A DNA stretch of 64,000 nt from assembly GCA_016712665.1 (NCBI GenBank), contig JADJQP010000009.1, forward strand, positions 23,959 through 87,958, in the 5' to 3' direction. Each line of letters starts with the position of its first letter. The stretch's first letter is position 1. The stretch is from Bacteroidota bacterium (GTDB lineage Bacteria > Bacteroidota > Bacteroidia > Chitinophagales > Chitinophagaceae). The translations under genes and the position numbers were made by a program. The notes under the pieces are model-generated. The model saw nothing but the letters and a program-made list of their open reading frames with translations. It ran no database searches and was not told where the DNA came from. This document shows positions 1 to 9,225 of the stretch, piece by piece.

Positions 1-148
1 CATTTCCCCATTGAAAATTCCCTTCACACAACACCAATGCTTTGGTAGCATTTGTGGTAGGAATAGAATCACAACATGCTTTTTTTTCAGGTTTGCATGA
101 GGCAAGATAAACCAAGCCCAATAAGGACAATTTCAAGTACTTATACAT
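1..148 (-). CDS. Lipoprotein N-terminus, YncE-like beta-propeller (BtuG-like), partial
   Basis: This is the first 49 codons of a minus-strand gene cut by the window edge. The start ATG is at 148-146, one base past the stop of the DUF4465 gene. The product begins with a lipoprotein signal peptide whose lipobox reads LASC, with the lipidated cysteine near residue 18. A stretch ending in LCEGNFQWGN follows; a near-identical ILNEGNF-type opening is common in Bacteroidota YncE/DUF5074 beta-propeller lipoproteins. Proteins of that class (BtuG in Bacteroides) capture vitamin B12 at the cell surface, which fits the riboswitch-led operon here. Family placement rests on a short stretch and context, so it is an inference. 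Confidence 0.6.
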   Translation of the reverse strand, partial: MYKYLKLSLLGLVYLASCKPEKKACCDSIPTTNATKALVLCEGNFQWGN

Positions 149-149
149 A

Positions 150-1127
150 CTAGTTTTGCACCATTACACGCATAATCCCAGTGCCATTTTCGGTAGAAAA
201 CCGAACAATATACATGCCATTGGCACAATCAGAAACATCCATTTTTACTTCCGTATTTTGCTCAGAATTGAGGGTTTTCACTATAGTTCCGTTTGGTGAA
301 AAAACCACCAGTTTATTTATCGGATTTGTAGATCTAAATGTAATGCTCTCTTGGGCCGGATTTGGATATGCCATTATCGATAATGTGTTCACATTTGAAA
401 TATTTTCCAACAAATCAAATTCCACATCATCAATGGCAAAAAATGCGGGTGTGTTGATACCCCATTCACTGGTGTCGCTGCTTTTTAATTGAAACATTAT
501 TGAATCTGTCTCTTTTACAAAATGAACAACTTTCCAAGAATTCAATATATAATCATTGGCATTGTTGCTTGACCTAAAATCCGCCAAATACACAATTTGA
601 CTGTCGACAAAAACACCTTTATTATATTGCATCATTTTACAATACAGATAATCACTATCGTTGCCAGTGCGTCCTCCAAACTTTTTGGCAAATGCATCGC
701 CCAATTTCATGGAATTGTATGCTGCAGTGGTATTGGTAATTTTTAATTTTGAAATTCCCTCTTTACTATTTCTACTGCGATACAAATACGACCCGTTTTG
801 TCCTATTGCAAAAGTATTCGAGTTGTTATATCCTTTATAGGCTTTTACACAATACAGGTGCCTTCCAAAATCAGTGCTCATGGTGGCAGAATCATATTTT
901 CTGCTTATTGCCCAACCGCTGGACCAGAAGCCACCAAATGAGGTATCCCAAAATGTAGGCATAATTAAATTTCCTCCACTAAACGAAAAATTAAATTCCT
1001 TTTCTCCGTTAAATCCATTGAGAACTTTGCCACTGTCTAAAGTCACGTTTTCGAAGGTTTCCACCTGTGCATTTGTTGTTCCAACTATTGCAAACAATAT
1101 TGCAATTGTCATGGTATATTTATTCAT
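150..1127 (-). CDS. DUF4465 domain protein with T9SS C-terminal sorting domain
   Basis: A 325-residue secreted protein. It has a signal peptide ending near TTNAQ (residues 1-20), a body matching the DUF4465 fold (FENVTLDSGKVLNGF near the start, FGGFWSSGWAIS near residue 65, FFAIDDVEFD near 230), and a C-terminal T9SS type A sorting domain (YPNPAQESITF, then NGMYIVRFST). T9SS would export it across the outer membrane and attach it to the surface or release it. The start ATG overlaps the corrected stop of the receptor gene by four bases (ATGA), and the lipoprotein gene starts one base downstream, so the three form one operon under the cobalamin riboswitch. DUF4465 proteins recur in Bacteroidota B12 loci, so a role in cobamide binding is likely but inferred. 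Confidence 0.85.
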   Translation of the reverse strand: MNKYTMTIAILFAIVGTTNAQVETFENVTLDSGKVLNGFNGEKEFNFSFSGGNLIMPTFWDTSFGGFWSSGWAISRKYDSATMSTDFGRHLYCVKAYKGYNNSNTFAIGQNGSYLYRSRNSKEGISKLKITNTTAAYNSMKLGDAFAKKFGGRTGNDSDYLYCKMMQYNKGVFVDSQIVYLADFRSSNNANDYILNSWKVVHFVKETDSIMFQLKSSDTSEWGINTPAFFAIDDVEFDLLENISNVNTLSIMAYPNPAQESITFRSTNPINKLVVFSPNGTIVKTLNSEQNTEVKMDVSDCANGMYIVRFSTENGTGIMRVMVQN

Positions 1128-2944
1128 ATTTTTATTTTAATTGTACACATTATAGACCTACCTGGCATTGGTTTTCCAGGCATAATATAGTAAGATTTTC
1201 AACCCAAATTCTGAACATTCAATTCCAATGTTGTGAACACTTTGAATATGAAAATGGATTTAGAAAGGTTGGTATGAAAAACACGGAAATCATGTAGAAA
1301 ATCGGAATTGTCGGTGGTACTAAACCGCTTCCCTGTATGCTGTGCAGTTAAAGCAAGATTCCAAGATTGGAAATGCCATGCAATTGCAGCACTTCCATTT
1401 AATTTTGGAATAAAAATGCGTTGGTGAAATGGATCACCCGAATTTTGTTGCATATTGCTCTCTGTAAATTCTGCATAGCCCAAAAGTCGCAATTGATGCT
1501 TCCCTATTTGCTGCATGATTTCGGTAGACAATTGCAGGCCTTTGTATTTTCCCAAATGGTAATTTACCGCCTGCCACTGCGCCCCAGCTGGCACCCAAAT
1601 AATAGGATGTTCTAAAATTCGATGGTAAAAAGCAGCATTGATTTCAACACTTCTTTTCACATTACCCTGCTTGTATTTTACATTGAATTCAACCTCTTTT
1701 CCTGATTCCGATTTTAGACTTGTATTGCCATTATTCAACCAAAACAAATCATTGAGTGCTGGCCGTCTAAATGTGGTTCTATATGCACTGTTTATTGTAA
1801 AATTATTAAACAAACGATACCCAGCTGAAAACGCATACACCATCATTTTCTCATGCCATTCCATGCGTCCATTTCCGGTCATCAACCACCTGTTCTTGTT
1901 CCAAATAAATGCCACAAATTGCGCTGGATAGATTTTTTTGCGCATGCCTCCATAAGCATTTGCGAATGCATTTACCGACTGCATATCCGCACCGGCCAAC
2001 CATTTTAAGTTATAAATAATGCCACTGAACTCTGTTTGCAAATGCAAAGTTCTAGAACTGCTGGTATCATGGATTCTCGCTGAGGTATCCAAAAACCGAA
2101 TTTCATCTCTAATAAATGCTGCTCTAGAAATCCATTGGAATTGGTCAAACTTGTACTTGCTTTCTGCCAATATCCTCAGGTTTCTGTCCCATTGCTGACC
2201 ATTGCCATTTCCAGAAAAAATATTGGTACCCAGGCTGCGGTAATTCGTAGCATACTCCCCAATTCCTTTTAAATGAAAACGACCCAGTTGGGTTCCTGAA
2301 ATCACCCTTTGTGTAATGGATTGAACCTTCGCGTTTTTCTCTATTTGTTTCAATTGAGTAGCCTCATCTGGCACCCTAAATACATATTGGTTATTGCCCC
2401 CATACCAAGAAGTTATGCTTCTAATATATCCTTTGTGAATGACTTTGCTGCCATCAATTGCGCCTTGATACAATTGCTGCGGGTTAAAACCAATTTGGGC
2501 ATGGATGCCATTGCTATCTGGAATGAGGTTATTGACCAAAATGGCTCCACCCACATTACCGCTGCCGTAAAAAGAAGAAGCATTGCCAGTAAGCAATCCA
2601 ACTTGGTCATTGCCAAAAGCTGAAAAGGTATTCAAATCAGTCATCCCCAGCATCGGATTGGCTACTGGAATTCCATTCCAAAGCACTTGAGTTTGTTGTG
2701 GATCAGCGCCGCGTATGCTAATTGTGGCCAATCCGTTTGCCCCATATTGCTTTAAATAAACACCAGAAGCCGCTAAACTTTGTGCCAAACTCAAGCCAGA
2801 AGTTGGGCTTTTAAATTGATGGTTAAAACCCCCGGTTGATGCAAATTCTTGGCGCACCACTTTTACACGCGCAGTATCCAGCCTAGGCATAGAATCCTTG
2901 ACAGGTGAAAAAAGGGGCAATATGGCCAAAACTGCGTGTATCAT
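1124..2944 (-). CDS. btuB: TonB-dependent vitamin B12 receptor, BtuB-like (in-frame stop near C-terminus)
   Basis: An outer-membrane TonB-dependent receptor of about 606 codons. The plug domain includes RVKVVRQEF near the start, ISIRGADPQQTQVLWNGIPV, and GNASSFYGSGNVGGAI. A 22-stranded barrel follows. It sits directly behind a cobalamin riboswitch, so cobalamin uptake is the probable function. I place the start at ATG 2944-2942 because upstream frame codons lie inside the riboswitch; the first residues are hydrophobic. The open frame ends at a TGA (1201-1199), but the same frame continues KSYYIMPGKPMPGRS and stops at 1126-1124, overlapping the next ATG. PMPGR is the conserved C-terminal motif of such receptors, so the TGA is probably an error (one T too many plus one A too few would read NLGEKSYY). 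Confidence 0.85.
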
Positions 2945-3036
2945 GTTGTTGGCACAAATGCAATTGGGAATAGATGAAGTAGGAAAACCTAATCCACTCT
3001 GCCTTTCTTCCCGAAAGCAATTTGTGTTGCAATTGA

Positions 3037-3240
3037 CGCGGCAGGTCTTCTGACTTTCTTCGTTTGATTCACCTTCCCGTTTGCAAAACAAACAGTGGTA
3101 TTGAGTAAGAATCAAAACTGGTTTGCAAAGCAAACCGAAGATTTACAGCTGCGGGTACAGTCCCGGAATTTCACCGGAGTTCCCTTTTCATCCTAAATAG
3201 AAGAAACCAAAGTTTCTCAGTTTCGGACACCGAATCGGAG
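3037..3240 (-). promoter_or_regulatory. Cobalamin (AdoCbl) riboswitch
   Basis: On the minus strand, between roughly 3240 and 3037, the hallmarks of the class I/II cobalamin riboswitch appear in order. They are GGGAACTCCGGTGAAATTCC, then GACTGTACCCGCAGCTGTAA, then GGGAAGGTG, and finally the B12-box-like GTCAGAAGACCTGCC. The element ends about 95 bases before the chosen receptor start. It would reduce expression of the receptor, DUF4465 and lipoprotein genes when cobalamin is abundant. Confidence 0.96.
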
Positions 3241-3372
3241 GCAAAAATAGTTTTTTTGTTCAACTTTCAAAGGATAAAAATGAAACATTCTGTGTTGAGT
3301 TACCCACAAAAGATTTTATCGGTATTTGTAAATTTCCATCGAGGCCTGTGAACATACATTTTCAAAACAGCA

Positions 3373-3380
3373 TACATTTG
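3373..3380 (+). promoter_or_regulatory. Bacteroidota -7 promoter box abutting the tolC-like start
   Basis: TACATTTG matches the Bacteroidota -7 consensus TAnnTTTG exactly. Only five bases separate it from the ATG at 3386, so transcription should begin at or next to the start codon. No clear -33 TTG box is visible. Confidence 0.5.
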
Positions 3381-3385
3381 CACTT

Positions 3386-4804
3386 ATGAGAAATTTACTT
3401 CTTATGGGTTTGCTGGCATACAGCAGTCTGGTATTGGGGCAAACCAAATCCTGGACATTAGAGCAATGCATTCAATATGCCATTGACAATAACCTAGACG
3501 TGAAACTATCCCAATTAACTGCAGAGCAAAGTAAAATCACCCACGATCAGTCTAAATTATACATGGTTCCAGATTTGAATTCCAATCTGGGTCAGTATTA
3601 CCAATCGGGAAGAAGCATTGACCGCTACACCAATACCTTCGTAAAAAAAGGAATTTACAGCGGCAACTATGGACTTTCTAGCGGTCTTACACTTTTTGCC
3701 GGAGGAAGCATAAGAAACAATATAGAATATACCCGATATCTGTGGATGGCATCTGAGCAAGATGTAAAATCGGTAGAACAAAATATAAGTTTAAATGTGG
3801 CCAACTTGTTTTTGCAAATTGCCCAAGCCAAAGAACTTATTGAAAGCAGCAAACAAAACATTGCCAATACAAAAGCCCAGTTAGAAAGGGCTGAAATACA
3901 ATTTGCTGCCGGATCTATTAACGAAGGCCAAGTGCTAAATTTAAAAGCCCAAATGGCCAACGATGAAACCAATATGGTGAATGCCGAAAATCAAGAAGCC
4001 AATGCTTTGGTGTCGCTAAAAATGTTACTACGCCTGCCATTAGAAGAGAACTTTACCATTGCGTTGCCAACATTGGGGTCCCAATCCATTCAAGAATATC
4101 CCGAAACTTTGGTGAATCTATATACATCTGCGGCAAGTAGAAGGCCCGATATATTGGCTGCCGACCTTAGGGTTCAAGGTTCTACGTATTATAAAAAATA
4201 CACCAAAGGATCACTATACCCAACTTTATCTTTGGGCCTCAATTTAAATTCTGTATATTCTTCCAACGCAAGCACTTTAGAAAGTGTGACCCAAGGAGCT
4301 TTGATGCCAATTGGAATTGTAAAAAATACCAATGAAATAGTTGAAGCGCCTCTTTTAAAATACAATTATTCCAGTCCCAGTTATACCAATCAATTAAAAA
4401 GCAATTTCGGCCAATCTGTTGGCTTAAACCTTTCCATTCCAGTATTTAACCGTTTTTCAGTCCGCAACAATTACAAGTTTGCCAGTCTTGATTTAGAAAG
4501 AACCATTTTAACTTCGGAGAGAACCAAACAAAACTTATATAATGAAGTTGCAGGTGTGTTTACAGCATACAATGCTGCAATGAAAAAATACAAAGCCGCA
4601 GCCTTATCTGAAGATGCTCAAAAGAAAAATTTAGACTTCATTCAAAAAAGATTTGATGGAGGCCAAGGAAGTGCTACTGACCTTCAAATTGCCAAAGCCA
4701 ATTATGTTGCAGCCAATGCCAATTTTGTATCAGCAAAATATGAATATGTATTTAGAAAACTCATATTGGATTTTTATATGGGTAAAAAATTAGAAATAAA
4801 TTAA
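3386..4804 (+). CDS. TolC family outer-membrane efflux protein
   Basis: A 472-residue outer-membrane channel protein. A signal peptide (residues 1-18, ending VLGQ) is followed by WTLEQCIQYAIDNNLDVKLSQL, the standard opening of TolC/OEP proteins in Bacteroidota. Two long alpha-helical repeats follow, rich in NIANTKAQLERAEIQFAAGSI-type and DFIQKRFDGGQGSATDLQIAKANY-type segments. The length is normal for the family. The membrane-fusion gene starts two bases after this stop, so the pair is co-transcribed. Together they would form the outer-membrane exit and periplasmic adaptor of a tripartite exporter; no inner-membrane pump gene is adjacent. Confidence 0.93.
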   Translation: MRNLLLMGLLAYSSLVLGQTKSWTLEQCIQYAIDNNLDVKLSQLTAEQSKITHDQSKLYMVPDLNSNLGQYYQSGRSIDRYTNTFVKKGIYSGNYGLSSGLTLFAGGSIRNNIEYTRYLWMASEQDVKSVEQNISLNVANLFLQIAQAKELIESSKQNIANTKAQLERAEIQFAAGSINEGQVLNLKAQMANDETNMVNAENQEANALVSLKMLLRLPLEENFTIALPTLGSQSIQEYPETLVNLYTSAASRRPDILAADLRVQGSTYYKKYTKGSLYPTLSLGLNLNSVYSSNASTLESVTQGALMPIGIVKNTNEIVEAPLLKYNYSSPSYTNQLKSNFGQSVGLNLSIPVFNRFSVRNNYKFASLDLERTILTSERTKQNLYNEVAGVFTAYNAAMKKYKAAALSEDAQKKNLDFIQKRFDGGQGSATDLQIAKANYVAANANFVSAKYEYVFRKLILDFYMGKKLEIN

Positions 4805-4806
4805 TA

Positions 4807-6129
4807 GTGAATAAAAAAAATAAAAGGATCTGGATTATTGGAGGCTTGGTTCTTGGTGTAATCTTGCTTGCAGTTTTTGCAAAAAAGGGCGAAAATGCCA
4901 CTTTGGTTGCCACTGAAATTGCAGTAAAAAGAAACATTACTGAAATTGTAAGTGTAAATGGGAAAATCCAGCCCGAAAGTGAAGTAAAAATAAGCCCAGA
5001 TGTCAGTGGTGAAATCATTGAAATGGCGGTAAAAGAGGGGGATAGCGTGGTTGCAGGACAATTGTTATTGCGCATCAATCCAGATATTTACCAAACACAA
5101 ATGAACCAACTGCAAGCCAATTTAGACAATGGCTTGGCAGGCTTATCTAGTCAAGAAGCCCAGAAGGAAAGCGTTAAAGCCGCCCTCATACAAGCTGAGA
5201 GCAATTATTTGAGGATAAAAAAACTTTACGAGCAGAAAGTTTCTAGCGAACAGGAATATGAACAAGCCCGGTTGCAATTTGAGACTGCAAAAGCCAATAT
5301 GGGTGCTGCCGATAAAAATATATTGGCAGCCAAATACAGTGTACAAAGTTTAAGAGCAAGTTTGGATCAAGGAAGAAAAAACATGGGCAGAACCAGCATT
5401 TTTGCACCTGCCAGTGGTATTGTTACCAATCTAAATTCTGAGAAAGGTGAACGTGTTGTTGGAACAGCTCAAATGGCCGGTACCGAAATTATGCGGGTGA
5501 GCAATTTGAACAGCATGGAGGTAGAGGTAAATGTGAATGAAAACGATATAGTCAGAATAAAAAATGGCGATAGTGCCAACATTAAAGTTTCTGCCTGGCC
5601 CAATAGAATTTTCAAAGGAATTGTAACTGAAATTGCCAATTCAGCCCGATTTGAGGCAGCATCTGCAATTACTGATCAAGCCACCAATTATGTGGTTAAA
5701 GTGCGCATTCTTGCTTCAAGTTATTCTGATTTGGGCGAAGGAAGAAAACAGCCGTTTCGCAGCGGAATGACAGCCACTGTAGATATACAAACAGCAACCA
5801 AAAACAATGTGCTGTGTATTCCTATTTCTGCGGTCACCACGCGCGAACCCACGCAAAAATCTGACAGTAAGGTAGCGGTAAAAGACAAAAAAGAAATTGA
5901 AAAAAATAAAGGCGAAATTACCAGAACCTGGGTATTTATTTTAGAAAATGGCAAAGCAAAATCCATAGAAGTAACTACAGGAATTCAAGACATCAACTAT
6001 TTTGAATTGCTAACAGGATTAAAAGAAGGCGATGAAGTGATTTCCGCGCCAGGAATGGCTATAGCCAAAAGATTGAATGACGGTGATAAGGTAAAAAAAG
6101 TAGATAAAGATAAAGTTTTTGAAAAATAA
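4807..6129 (+). CDS. HlyD/MacA-type periplasmic adaptor (membrane fusion protein)
   Basis: A 440-residue periplasmic adaptor with a GTG start two bases after the tolC-like stop. It has an N-terminal membrane anchor (IWIIGGLVLGVILLAVFA, about residues 6-24). The first lipoyl half lies near residues 50-95 (VSGEIIEMAVKEGDSV), then an alpha-helical hairpin around 105-200. The second lipoyl half and beta-barrel follow (FAPASGIVTNLNSEKGERV, then NSMEVEVNVNENDIVRI), with a membrane-proximal C-terminus. The architecture is that of MacA-like adaptors, which normally precede ABC permease and ATPase genes. Here the next gene is on the opposite strand, so the transporter partner must be elsewhere. A lysine-rich insert (KVAVKDKKEIEKNKGE) near residues 350-370 is unusual but within family variation. 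Confidence 0.92.
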   Translation: MNKKNKRIWIIGGLVLGVILLAVFAKKGENATLVATEIAVKRNITEIVSVNGKIQPESEVKISPDVSGEIIEMAVKEGDSVVAGQLLLRINPDIYQTQMNQLQANLDNGLAGLSSQEAQKESVKAALIQAESNYLRIKKLYEQKVSSEQEYEQARLQFETAKANMGAADKNILAAKYSVQSLRASLDQGRKNMGRTSIFAPASGIVTNLNSEKGERVVGTAQMAGTEIMRVSNLNSMEVEVNVNENDIVRIKNGDSANIKVSAWPNRIFKGIVTEIANSARFEAASAITDQATNYVVKVRILASSYSDLGEGRKQPFRSGMTATVDIQTATKNNVLCIPISAVTTREPTQKSDSKVAVKDKKEIEKNKGEITRTWVFILENGKAKSIEVTTGIQDINYFELLTGLKEGDEVISAPGMAIAKRLNDGDKVKKVDKDKVFEK

Positions 6130-6134
6130 TTTTA

Positions 6135-7238
6135 TTAGAATTTAAGGGCCAAACTGCTCACCAACATTTGGTTGTTTCTTGTAGACACTCCATTGTCTAG
6201 TAAAAACATTTTTTGTTTGCCCCAAAACCCCCTTCCTTCCACACGGAACAAAGCATTATTGCCTATTTCAAGTGAATAATTCAGTGTAAAACTCTGTACT
6301 TGAAATCCTGAATTATTGGTCATATTTTTCACAACAATTTCTTCGGGATCCGCATACATGTCATATTTAACTGCAACTGAATGTTTGGGCAAAAAACGCC
6401 ATTTTAATTGCAAAGCTGCACTCCCCCATTTGCCTGCTTTTGCATTATTCATGCTATCCAAATGGGTTTCATTTCCTGCAGTAAGGCAAAACGAAGCAGA
6501 TACTTTTCCATCTCGGTTGTAATCTCCGTTAATATTTCCAAAATATCGGGTTCTTAAATTGGGCATGGAATCATACCTCGAATCCCCGGCATATGCAGCA
6601 AAACTAAATGCCCATTTGGCATTCGGTTTAAACTCAACACTGCTGCCCAAAGCGGGTTTGTCATTGATTTTTCTAATGCGCTGCCATCCATTTAAAAAAT
6701 ACCAAATAAAATTCCATTTTTGATTGATTTTATGGCTGCTTCTAAATCCGCTTAAATAATATGGACTGTTTTCACTCCCCAGTGATCGGGTATAGATAAT
6801 TTGATCATAAGAAATAGCGGTTTCATTGGTATATGGCGAACCAAAAACCCCAAAATCCAACCACCAATTTCTCTTTTTTAGTGGCTTAATTCCAGCATAA
6901 CCTTCGTACACATGTTGCCAGAAAGCCGGTTCGGCAGCATAATTCATCTCCATAAAGCTGCCAATTGCTGGTGTGAATGAGGCCCTGCTTCTGGAATTTT
7001 CAAAACTAAAATTCACAAAGGCCAGATTCAACCCCAACTCATTGTGTTTTGCAGCAGCATATAAATAAGGCAAAGTAGGGTCTTTCGGTTTGGAAAATGT
7101 ATAATTAAAATAGGCATCTAAATAGGCGTTTATTTGCAATTTGGTTGCAGAATCGGCGCCAGAATAAATCACAAATTGTGAATGGGATTTACCAAAATAA
7201 ATGAACAACAAAAGCCATGCATATTTCTTCCATTTCAT
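6135..7238 (-). CDS. Outer-membrane beta-barrel porin, BBP2 type
   Basis: A 367-residue outer-membrane barrel with a signal peptide (ending near KSHSQF, residue 22). The family pattern of Bacteroidota beta-barrel porin-2 proteins is clear: INAYLDAYFNYTF, then PLYL-like LPYLYAAAKHNELGLNLAF, then FWQHVYEGYAGIKP and FGVFGSPYTNETAISYDQIIYTRSLGSENSPYYLSG. The C-terminus ends in LVSSLALKF, with a terminal phenylalanine as expected for barrel insertion. It would act as a diffusion pore or solute channel of unknown specificity. It converges with the exporter genes: its stop is five bases from the adaptor stop. No frameshift is evident. Confidence 0.85.
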   Translation of the reverse strand: MKWKKYAWLLLFIYFGKSHSQFVIYSGADSATKLQINAYLDAYFNYTFSKPKDPTLPYLYAAAKHNELGLNLAFVNFSFENSRSRASFTPAIGSFMEMNYAAEPAFWQHVYEGYAGIKPLKKRNWWLDFGVFGSPYTNETAISYDQIIYTRSLGSENSPYYLSGFRSSHKINQKWNFIWYFLNGWQRIRKINDKPALGSSVEFKPNAKWAFSFAAYAGDSRYDSMPNLRTRYFGNINGDYNRDGKVSASFCLTAGNETHLDSMNNAKAGKWGSAALQLKWRFLPKHSVAVKYDMYADPEEIVVKNMTNNSGFQVQSFTLNYSLEIGNNALFRVEGRGFWGKQKMFLLDNGVSTRNNQMLVSSLALKF

Positions 7239-7268
7239 TTGGCGAAAATAACAGTAAAGTGGAAATAA

Positions 7269-8096
7269 TTATCCTATTTTAAACGTGCGCATACTCATGC
7301 CGCCGTATTCTACCGATTGGTACAATGTTTCAATAGGCTCTAAGCCACCTGCCAAGCCCATAACATACATCAATGGGGCATAGTGGTCTGGTGTAGGCAC
7401 AGAAAGTTTTCCAGCAGAGGTGGTGTCGTATTTTGTTAAGGCTTTCCAATTGCAATCCAATATGCAATTGCCCACCCAGGTATCGAACTCTACTGCCCAA
7501 TCAAAAGGTGTTGTATTTCCATCTGCAAATCTTGGAAAACTCATTTGCAAGTTGTGCACCACATTGCCACTGCCTACAATCAAAACGCCTTTTTCACGCA
7601 GAGATTGAAGCTTTGCGGCCAATTCAAAATGGTAATCCATAGATTTATAATAATCTATACTCATTTGAAAAACTGGAATATCTGCATTGGGAAACACATG
7701 TTTCAAAACTGTCCAGGCACCATGGTCCAAGCCCCAGTCTTGAGTTAATGCACTTCCTTCTATCAATTGTTGCGCCTCACTGGCTTTTTCGGGAGAACCT
7801 TTAGCGGGGTATTGCACATCAAACAACTCTTGAGGAAATCCTCCAAAATCATGTATTGTAGGCGGATTTTCTGCACTGTTGATAAACGTGCCTTTGGTAA
7901 GCCAGTGCGCCGATACACATAAAACTGCTTTGGGTTTATTTGTAGACACCAAATTATTTCCCAAATTATTTAAAGCACGGGTGAAATCATTTTCCCGCAA
8001 TGCATTCATGGGGTCGCCATGGCCAATAAATACCAAGGGTTGTTTAGGGGTGCTTTCACCCTCGTGAATTGCCTTATGAAAATCTTGGATGTTCAT
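7269..8096 (-). CDS. ygiD: 4,5-DOPA dioxygenase extradiol family protein (YgiD-like)
   Basis: A 275-residue enzyme of the LigB/class III extradiol dioxygenase superfamily. It contains the characteristic FIGHGDPMNALR (His near residue 26), VSAHWLTKG (His near 64), DHGAWTVLKHVFPNADIPVFQMSID, SGNVVHNL and PDHYAPLMYV segments, which supply the metal-ligand histidines. Length matches bacterial YgiD proteins. Members open aromatic rings such as that of L-DOPA; the true substrate in bacteria is often unknown. The gene lies just downstream of an alpha/beta hydrolase on the same strand, 28 bases apart, so co-transcription is possible. The start ATG at 8096 gives a complete N-terminus. Confidence 0.9.
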   Translation of the reverse strand: MNIQDFHKAIHEGESTPKQPLVFIGHGDPMNALRENDFTRALNNLGNNLVSTNKPKAVLCVSAHWLTKGTFINSAENPPTIHDFGGFPQELFDVQYPAKGSPEKASEAQQLIEGSALTQDWGLDHGAWTVLKHVFPNADIPVFQMSIDYYKSMDYHFELAAKLQSLREKGVLIVGSGNVVHNLQMSFPRFADGNTTPFDWAVEFDTWVGNCILDCNWKALTKYDTTSAGKLSVPTPDHYAPLMYVMGLAGGLEPIETLYQSVEYGGMSMRTFKIG

Positions 8097-8124
8097 TTAT
8101 TTGTTCAAACAAATTTAACACTAT

Positions 8125-9057
8125 TTACCGATTTAACAACAACATCAATTCGCCTACCACCTCTTTGTGTTTGCTCCAAATTAAAAAGTGGTCACCCTCT
8201 TCTATCGCAATGGTTTTTACACTAGCCATTGTAAGTTTTTCCTTTACATATTTTTGATTGCCAAAAGGAGCCATCCAATCTTTGGTTCCATGGAATTCAG
8301 TTACTGCACAATTTATTTTTTTATAATCTGGCTCCATTTTCTGAACCTCAGTGGGCAGTGGTTGCATTTCTTGGGTTGAATTGAGCAACATTTTGGGCAT
8401 CATCCATTTCACCAGCCAAAATTTTGAATAATGTTGCATAAATCTTTTAACGGTAATGCCTGCTTCAACTTCTGGAGAAATAGTAGGTGAAATTAAAAAC
8501 AAACCGGCAATTTCGTTTGGCCTTATGGTGGCGGTTTTCACTGCGATGGGACCTCCGTATGAATGTCCCATTACAACAACTTTGGATTTGTTTTTTCGGT
8601 GATCTATAAAATAGGCCACCACCTCTGCTTGGTCGATTAATTGGGCAAATCCTTCACGATTACTTTGTCCATAACCAGGCCTGTCAAAAGCAAGCAATCT
8701 GTACTTATGTGCCAAATTAGAATCCCCTAAATAGTCTTTTAAATCAGTCCAACTGCCTGGGGAGCCATGCACAATCACCACCAAACGACCGGTATCTGGA
8801 CCGCTTGCAACAAAATGCACTTTTACACCATTAATGACTACTGTGGAATCGGTATAAGGTATTTTTCTGTCTTGAAAATATTTTTTTACTTCCAAATCGG
8901 TCATCCCCATAGGTACAAAATGGAATGCCAGCGGCAGAAAATACAGTATGACCAAAACGGGAATACAAATTTTCCAAAAGAGTCGGATTCTGCCTTTTTT
9001 ATTGCGCCACACAATGCAAATTAAACAGTTTTCTTTGAAACCATAATTTTCATGCAA
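8125..9057 (-). CDS. Membrane-anchored alpha/beta hydrolase
   Basis: A 310-residue alpha/beta-hydrolase-fold protein. One transmembrane segment near residues 28-48 (FWKICIPVLVILYFLPLAF) would anchor it in the inner membrane with the catalytic domain outside. Catalytic features are all visible: the oxyanion-hole VHGSPGS (97-102), the nucleophile elbow GHSYGG with Ser166, the acid in HGTKDWMAP (Asp260) and the base in EGDHF (His290). The true start could be a later methionine, because the first 25 residues are cysteine-rich and polar. Substrate cannot be told; esterase, lipase or haloalkane-dehalogenase-like members share the pattern. It is divergent from the EVE-pyrR-pyrB operon. Confidence 0.88.
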   Translation of the reverse strand: MHENYGFKENCLICIVWRNKKGRIRLFWKICIPVLVILYFLPLAFHFVPMGMTDLEVKKYFQDRKIPYTDSTVVINGVKVHFVASGPDTGRLVVIVHGSPGSWTDLKDYLGDSNLAHKYRLLAFDRPGYGQSNREGFAQLIDQAEVVAYFIDHRKNKSKVVVMGHSYGGPIAVKTATIRPNEIAGLFLISPTISPEVEAGITVKRFMQHYSKFWLVKWMMPKMLLNSTQEMQPLPTEVQKMEPDYKKINCAVTEFHGTKDWMAPFGNQKYVKEKLTMASVKTIAIEEGDHFLIWSKHKEVVGELMLLLNR

Positions 9058-9225
9058 TTCAGGTGAAAAACAACCAAGTTATTTGTCCCTCCTCTTTTTG
9101 CAATACAATTTCTTTGAAAAAGAAACTGATGAATAACTACTTTAAATTTATAGAGTAGAATTACTTGTTTAAAACAAAGCGTAGAAAATCGATTTCAAAA
9201 ACGATTAAGTCTTTAATTTGCAGAA

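Noticed and set aside
1199..1201. Selenocysteine insertion at the in-frame TGA
   Set aside because: TonB receptors do not use selenocysteine, no SECIS-like hairpin is apparent directly downstream, and a pair of run errors explains the codon.
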